Below, piece by piece: positions 5,500-8,448 of a stretch of 8,448 bases of DNA. The stretch is from positions 1-8,448 of the forward strand of contig CALBVI010000324.1 of assembly GCA_937969395.1 (NCBI GenBank), written 5' to 3'. Numbering within the stretch: position 1 is the stretch's first letter; every line of letters begins with the position of its first letter. Origin of the DNA: an uncultured Spongiibacteraceae bacterium (lineage in GTDB: Bacteria; Pseudomonadota; Gammaproteobacteria; Pseudomonadales; Dasaniaceae). The position numbers and the translations under genes were made by a program. The notes under the pieces were generated by a model that did not search any database, was not told where the DNA came from, and saw only the letters and a program-made list of their open reading frames with translations.

Positions 5500-7227
5500 A
5501 TGGATGTATCAGAAATAGACCCACTGGTTGAATGTTTATTAGTGATTAGTAAGCTTCATCATCGCTCAACATCTCGGGATGCCTTAGTTGCAGGCTTACC
5601 GCTTCCTGAAAATCGCTTAACACCTTCTCTGTTTCACCGCGCCGCCAGCCGTGCAGGTTTGGCTTCTAAGTTGTTACGCAAGCCGTTAGATCAGCTTAAT
5701 CCCGCGTTATTACCTGCGGTTTTATTGTTAGAAGACGAACAGGCTTGTGTCTTACACCGTCTGGATGCTGCGACGGGAATGGCAGAGGTATTCTTTCCCG
5801 AGTTGCCGGATGCATCTGTTGAACTACCACTTAATGAATTAACCCCTCGCTATCTTGGGGTGATGTTATTGGCTCGTCCACGCCATCGCCCAGAACAGGC
5901 AAAGGCGAAGCAGGTTGATGAGGGCAATTGGTTCTGGTCTGCTATGCGGTCTAATTTACCGGTTTATCGTGATGTCTTGGTGGCGGCGTTACTGATTAAT
6001 GTGTTTGCTTTAGCGATGCCGATTTTTACCATGAATGTCTACGACCGTGTGGTGCCGAACCATGCTGTAGAGACATTGTGGATGCTCGCAATTGGTGTGG
6101 GTTTAGTACTGTTAGCCGATATGGCGCTGCGGACATTGCGGGGATATTTTTTGGACTTGGCCAGCCGTCGAGTGGATATTCGCTTATCCGGTCAGATCAT
6201 GGAAAAAGTGTTGGGGATACGTTTGTCCTCGAGACCGCAATCAGTAGGCGCTTACGCGGCTAATTTACGTTCGTTTGAAACAGTGCGTGATTTTATAACC
6301 TCAGCCACCGTCACCGCTATTATTGACGTGCCTTTCTCGGCTATTTTTCTGTTGGTTATTGCCTGGGTTGCTTGGCCCATGATTATTCCTGTTTTGATCG
6401 CTGTTTTGTTGATCGTGTTGGTTTCGTGGCGTATTCAGAAACGTCTGCACGATTTAACCGAGTCGACATTCGAAGCCAGTGCTCAACGGAATGCAACACT
6501 TATTGAAAGTTTAGTCGGCCTCGATACGCTGAAAGCAATGGGCGCTGAATCGATGATGCAGCGTCGTTGGGAAAAAAGCGCGGCCTATCTGGCAAGAACC
6601 TCGGTTAAATTGCGTTTAGTTAGTATGGGTAATGTTCACGCCGGTTTGTGGGTACAGCAAGTCTGCTCGGTGTCGGTCATTGTCTTAGGGGTTTACTTAA
6701 TTACTGCGGGCGAGTTAACAATGGGTGGTTTAATTGCTTGCTCGATGTTAACCGGTCGAGTGATGTCACCGCTTATGCAGGTGTCGGGCTTGATGACTCA
6801 ATACCATAATGCCAAGCGATCGTTAGATGCGTTGAATGACATTATGGCTCAGCCAGAAGAGCGGCCACAGGATGCTAAGTTTGTATCGCGCCAGCATATT
6901 AAAGGTGATATTGAATTTCAGGGGGTGAGTTTTACCTACCCTGGCCAGCAAGCACCAATTTTAAAAAACGTTTCTTTTAAAATTGCGGCTGGTGAAAAAG
7001 TGGCGATGCTAGGGCGAGTTGGCTCGGGAAAATCGACATTAGAGAAATTGATCATGGGGCTTTATCAACCCGACCAAGGTGCGGTGTTAATTGATGGCAT
7101 TGATTTGCGTCAGCTTGACCCTGCTGAATTGCGCCAGCAAATTGGTTATGGGCCGCAAGATGTCACTTTGTTTCAAGGCTCGTTGCGAGAAAATCTTGTT
7201 TTAGCGCATCCGCATGCAGATGATTAA
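5500..7227 (+). CDS. N-terminal 575 residues of the secretion ABC transporter, ending at the in-frame TAA
   Basis: As translated, this product would have three parts. Residues 1-125 are a C39-peptidase-like domain without its catalytic Cys-His: the region that should read CG-x-x-C reads DPLVEC, and no HYV motif is present. Such a domain cannot cut a double-glycine leader and is thought to bind substrate instead, as in HlyB. Residues 150-430 form the exporter membrane domain, with helices at about 158-178, 192-212, 268-285, 292-309, 388-404 and 405-425. The ATPase domain starts at about 468 with the A-loop/beta start (IEFQGVSFTYPG), Walker A GRVGSGKST at 505-513 and the Q-loop at GPQD (Gln553). 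It ends at HPHADD, before signature, Walker B and H-loop, so alone it could not hydrolyse ATP. It would be a membrane-inserted, inactive stub. Confidence 0.8.
   Translation: MDVSEIDPLVECLLVISKLHHRSTSRDALVAGLPLPENRLTPSLFHRAASRAGLASKLLRKPLDQLNPALLPAVLLLEDEQACVLHRLDAATGMAEVFFPELPDASVELPLNELTPRYLGVMLLARPRHRPEQAKAKQVDEGNWFWSAMRSNLPVYRDVLVAALLINVFALAMPIFTMNVYDRVVPNHAVETLWMLAIGVGLVLLADMALRTLRGYFLDLASRRVDIRLSGQIMEKVLGIRLSSRPQSVGAYAANLRSFETVRDFITSATVTAIIDVPFSAIFLLVIAWVAWPMIIPVLIAVLLIVLVSWRIQKRLHDLTESTFEASAQRNATLIESLVGLDTLKAMGAESMMQRRWEKSAAYLARTSVKLRLVSMGNVHAGLWVQQVCSVSVIVLGVYLITAGELTMGGLIACSMLTGRVMSPLMQVSGLMTQYHNAKRSLDALNDIMAQPEERPQDAKFVSRQHIKGDIEFQGVSFTYPGQQAPILKNVSFKIAAGEKVAMLGRVGSGKSTLEKLIMGLYQPDQGAVLIDGIDLRQLDPAELRQQIGYGPQDVTLFQGSLRENLVLAHPHADD
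7225..7227 (+). other. Premature in-frame TAA inside the ABC ATPase domain
   Basis: The codons run GCA GAT GAT TAA GCT GTA TTG CGC GCG GCT GAT. The frame is open and conserved on both sides. TAA sits at codon 576, 23 codons after the Q-loop glutamine and 33 before LSGGQ. The base after the stop is G, and no selenocysteine or other recoding element is recognisable, since TAA is not a recoding codon in known gammaproteobacteria. Confidence 0.95.
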
Positions 7228-7623
7228 GCTGTATTGCGCGCGGCTGATTTGGGCTGTTTGACTGATTTTGTTAACACGCACCCTAAAGGCTTTGATATGG
7301 AAGTGGGTGAGCGTGGCGATTGCCTTTCTGGTGGTCAACGTAAATGTATCGGTTTGGCCCGTGCCGTTATTCACGATCCAAATATTCTATTACTCGATGA
7401 GCCAACAGGTTCAATGGATAACTCTACTGAAGCCTGGGTAAAAGAACGATTGGCGCAATATAGCGAAGGGCGTACGATGTTAGTCTCTACACATCGCACC
7501 TCTTTGTTAGAAATCGTTGAGCGTATTATTGTTCTCGACAGCGGTAAAGTTGTTGCTGATGGCGCTAAAGATACTGTGGTTGATGCGCTTCGTCGTGGTC
7601 GTATTGGGAGGGCTTCAGTGTGA
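7228..7623 (+). CDS. C-terminal remainder of the secretion ABC transporter ATPase domain
   Basis: This 131-residue stretch after the stop carries the second half of the ATPase site: signature LSGGQRKCIGLARAV (LSGGQ at residues 609-613 of the full numbering), Walker B ILLLDEPT with the catalytic Glu634, D-loop GSMDN, and the switch histidine in STHR (His665). It ends in a basic tail, RRGRIGRASV. It has no membrane segment and no Walker A, so it is not a functional protein by itself. The nearest start-like codon is TTG at 7234, but no ribosome-binding site precedes it, so independent translation seems unlikely. It is best read as the continuation of the upstream frame. Confidence 0.75.
   Translation, partial: AVLRAADLGCLTDFVNTHPKGFDMEVGERGDCLSGGQRKCIGLARAVIHDPNILLLDEPTGSMDNSTEAWVKERLAQYSEGRTMLVSTHRTSLLEIVERIIVLDSGKVVADGAKDTVVDALRRGRIGRASV
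7606..7612 (+). promoter_or_regulatory. Ribosome-binding site for the HlyD/LapC-like gene
   Basis: GGGAGGG lies seven bases before GTG 7620, inside the end of the ABC gene. It is a strong site that supports the GTG start and could keep the fusion protein translated even if ribosomes stop early at 7225. Confidence 0.8.
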
Positions 7624-8448
7624 ATTCATCTGACACTCATAATACTAAGGCCGATGTACCTGATACAGATGTTCCTAGTAATACTGAACAGGGTAAAAAA
7701 TCGCCATCGTCTAACGATTTGTCTTGGCTGCACCGGCGCTGGCAGAATTTTTCTCAGCAGTGGTCTACCGATGAAGAGCTAGATACCCTTGATTGGTTAG
7801 AAGATGCTGATCGTGCCTTGCTTGAGCAGGAGCCACTTAAGGCTCGCTTGTTATTATATGTAGTACTGTTGGCTATTTTGAGTTTAATTATTTGGTCCGC
7901 TTTTGCTGAGGTCGATCAGGTTACGCGTGGCGAAGGTAAAGTTATCCCCTCTAAACAAATTCAAGTTATTCAATCACTCGATGGTGGTGTGGTCACTGAA
8001 TTAGCGGTGCGTGAAGGTGACTTAGTTGAAGCGGGGCAGTTATTGGTTCGGCTCGATAAAACGCGTTTTGCATCGACGTTACGAGAAAACCAATCTGAGT
8101 TAATGGCTTTGCAGATAAAGTCTGAACGTTTAATGGCCATCACGGAAGGGCGGCCCTTTGAATTAAGCGAAGAATTAATTAGCTCTATTCCAACGGTTGC
8201 TAGCCAAGAGCAAACGTTATATTCATCGACTTTAGAAAGTTTGCAATCGATTAAAGAAACGGCAATGGAGCAAGTGACTCAGCGAGAGCAAGAGTTAGCT
8301 GAGGCAAAAGCCAGATATATACAAATGTCAGAAACTTATGATTTGTCGAGTCGCGAAATGAATGTGACTCGGCCATTAGTAGCCTCTGGTGCGGTATCAG
8401 AAGTTGAGTTGTTGAGACTAGAGCGTGATGTTGCCAGCTTTCGCGGAG
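7620..8448 (+). CDS. HlyD/LapC-like membrane-fusion protein of type I secretion (3' end outside window)
   Basis: This is the periplasmic adaptor that links the inner-membrane ABC exporter to a TolC-like outer-membrane channel. The visible 276 residues comprise a polar cytoplasmic N-terminus (1-75, with the segment LDWLEDADRALLEQEP characteristic of Lap-type adaptors), one membrane helix (about 76-95, ARLLLYVVLLAILSLIIWSA), the first half of the lipoyl/barrel-sandwich region (FAEVDQVTRGEGKVIP, then IQVIQSLDGGVVTELAVREGDLVEAGQLL at 114-142), and a long periplasmic coiled coil from about 145 onward, cut by the window edge near the hairpin turn. The start is GTG at 7620, overlapping the ABC stop as GTGA; no in-frame ATG occurs until residue 162. 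The C-terminal lipoyl half, beta-barrel and tail are not in view. Coding looks intact, unlike its upstream partner. Confidence 0.92.
   Translation, partial: MNSSDTHNTKADVPDTDVPSNTEQGKKSPSSNDLSWLHRRWQNFSQQWSTDEELDTLDWLEDADRALLEQEPLKARLLLYVVLLAILSLIIWSAFAEVDQVTRGEGKVIPSKQIQVIQSLDGGVVTELAVREGDLVEAGQLLVRLDKTRFASTLRENQSELMALQIKSERLMAITEGRPFELSEELISSIPTVASQEQTLYSSTLESLQSIKETAMEQVTQREQELAEAKARYIQMSETYDLSSREMNVTRPLVASGAVSEVELLRLERDVASFRG

Larger units (their letters stand above)
5500..7623 (+). pseudogene. Type I secretion ABC transporter, LapB/LssB-like, interrupted by an in-frame TAA
   Basis: Read through a single TAA, this is a full-length (707-codon) type I secretion ABC exporter of the LapB/LssB group, which powers export of large RTX or Bap-type surface adhesins. 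The order is degenerate peptidase-like N-domain, six-helix membrane domain, ATPase domain. The only defect is the stop at 7225-7227, in the helical part of the ATPase domain, where homologues as I recall them have Glu (family pattern D-D/E-E-A-x-L-R-A-A); GAA to TAA is one base change. There is no frameshift and no decay elsewhere, so the gene is either freshly inactivated, misread in sequencing, or read through. The end overlaps the start of the fusion-protein gene by four bases, which shows that the true 3' end is at 7623. The symbol lapB would be apt but is left blank because the name depends on the unseen adhesin. Confidence 0.85.

Noticed and set aside
6078..6263. 61-codon frame inside the ABC transporter gene
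   Set aside because: It is internal to the membrane domain of the real gene and has no start signal.
7234..7623. Separate gene starting at TTG 7234 encoding a stand-alone half ATPase
   Set aside because: No ribosome-binding site precedes the TTG, the product lacks Walker A, and it continues the upstream frame exactly; it is the back half of the interrupted transporter.

Overview
The window looks like a chromosomal segment of a moderately A+T-rich gammaproteobacterium, probably a marine or aquatic relative of the Pseudomonadales/Cellvibrionales. This rests on the carB-greA order (familiar from Pseudomonas-type genomes), the close similarity of the CarB, GreA and MsrA products to gammaproteobacterial proteins, and a Lap/LssB-type adhesin secretion system. 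I see no insertion sequence, tRNA, rRNA, CRISPR array or prophage gene.

Layout. (1) 1-1076: the 3' end of carB (allosteric domain) is translationally coupled by ATGA to greA, which ends at a strong intrinsic terminator. (2) 1123-1428: a small membrane protein resembling DUF6122, convergent with the next block. (3) 1442-3473, minus strand: from its 5' end, a membrane-anchored C-terminal J-domain protein with a TTG start, an unrecognised 98-residue protein, and a soluble GGDEF diguanylate cyclase. (4) 3474-3767: a divergent intergenic region with an imperfect dyad but no convincing promoter. (5) 3768-5348, plus strand: msrA, then an orphan periplasmic solute-binding-like protein. (6) 5500-8448, plus strand: a type I secretion ABC transporter (LapB/LssB-like) followed, with a 4-base overlap, by its membrane-fusion partner (LapC/HlyD-like), which runs off the right edge.

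The most notable point is an in-frame TAA at 7225-7227 that splits the ATPase domain of the ABC transporter between the Q-loop and the LSGGQ signature. Both sides stay in one reading frame with every core ATPase motif intact, so this is a single-codon nonsense change: a sequencing error, a very recent inactivation, or readthrough. If real and not suppressed, the strain could not export the large surface adhesin that this system normally handles.

How the genes fit together. The ABC protein and the fusion protein are two of the three parts of a type I secretion channel; an outer-membrane TolC-like partner and the adhesin would be expected nearby but are not in view. In the characterised Lap systems, cyclic-di-GMP controls whether the adhesin stays on the cell surface, so a diguanylate cyclase about 3 kb away is suggestive, but no direct link is shown here. 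The other genes (pyrimidine/arginine synthesis, transcript elongation, protein repair, chaperone co-factor) are housekeeping.
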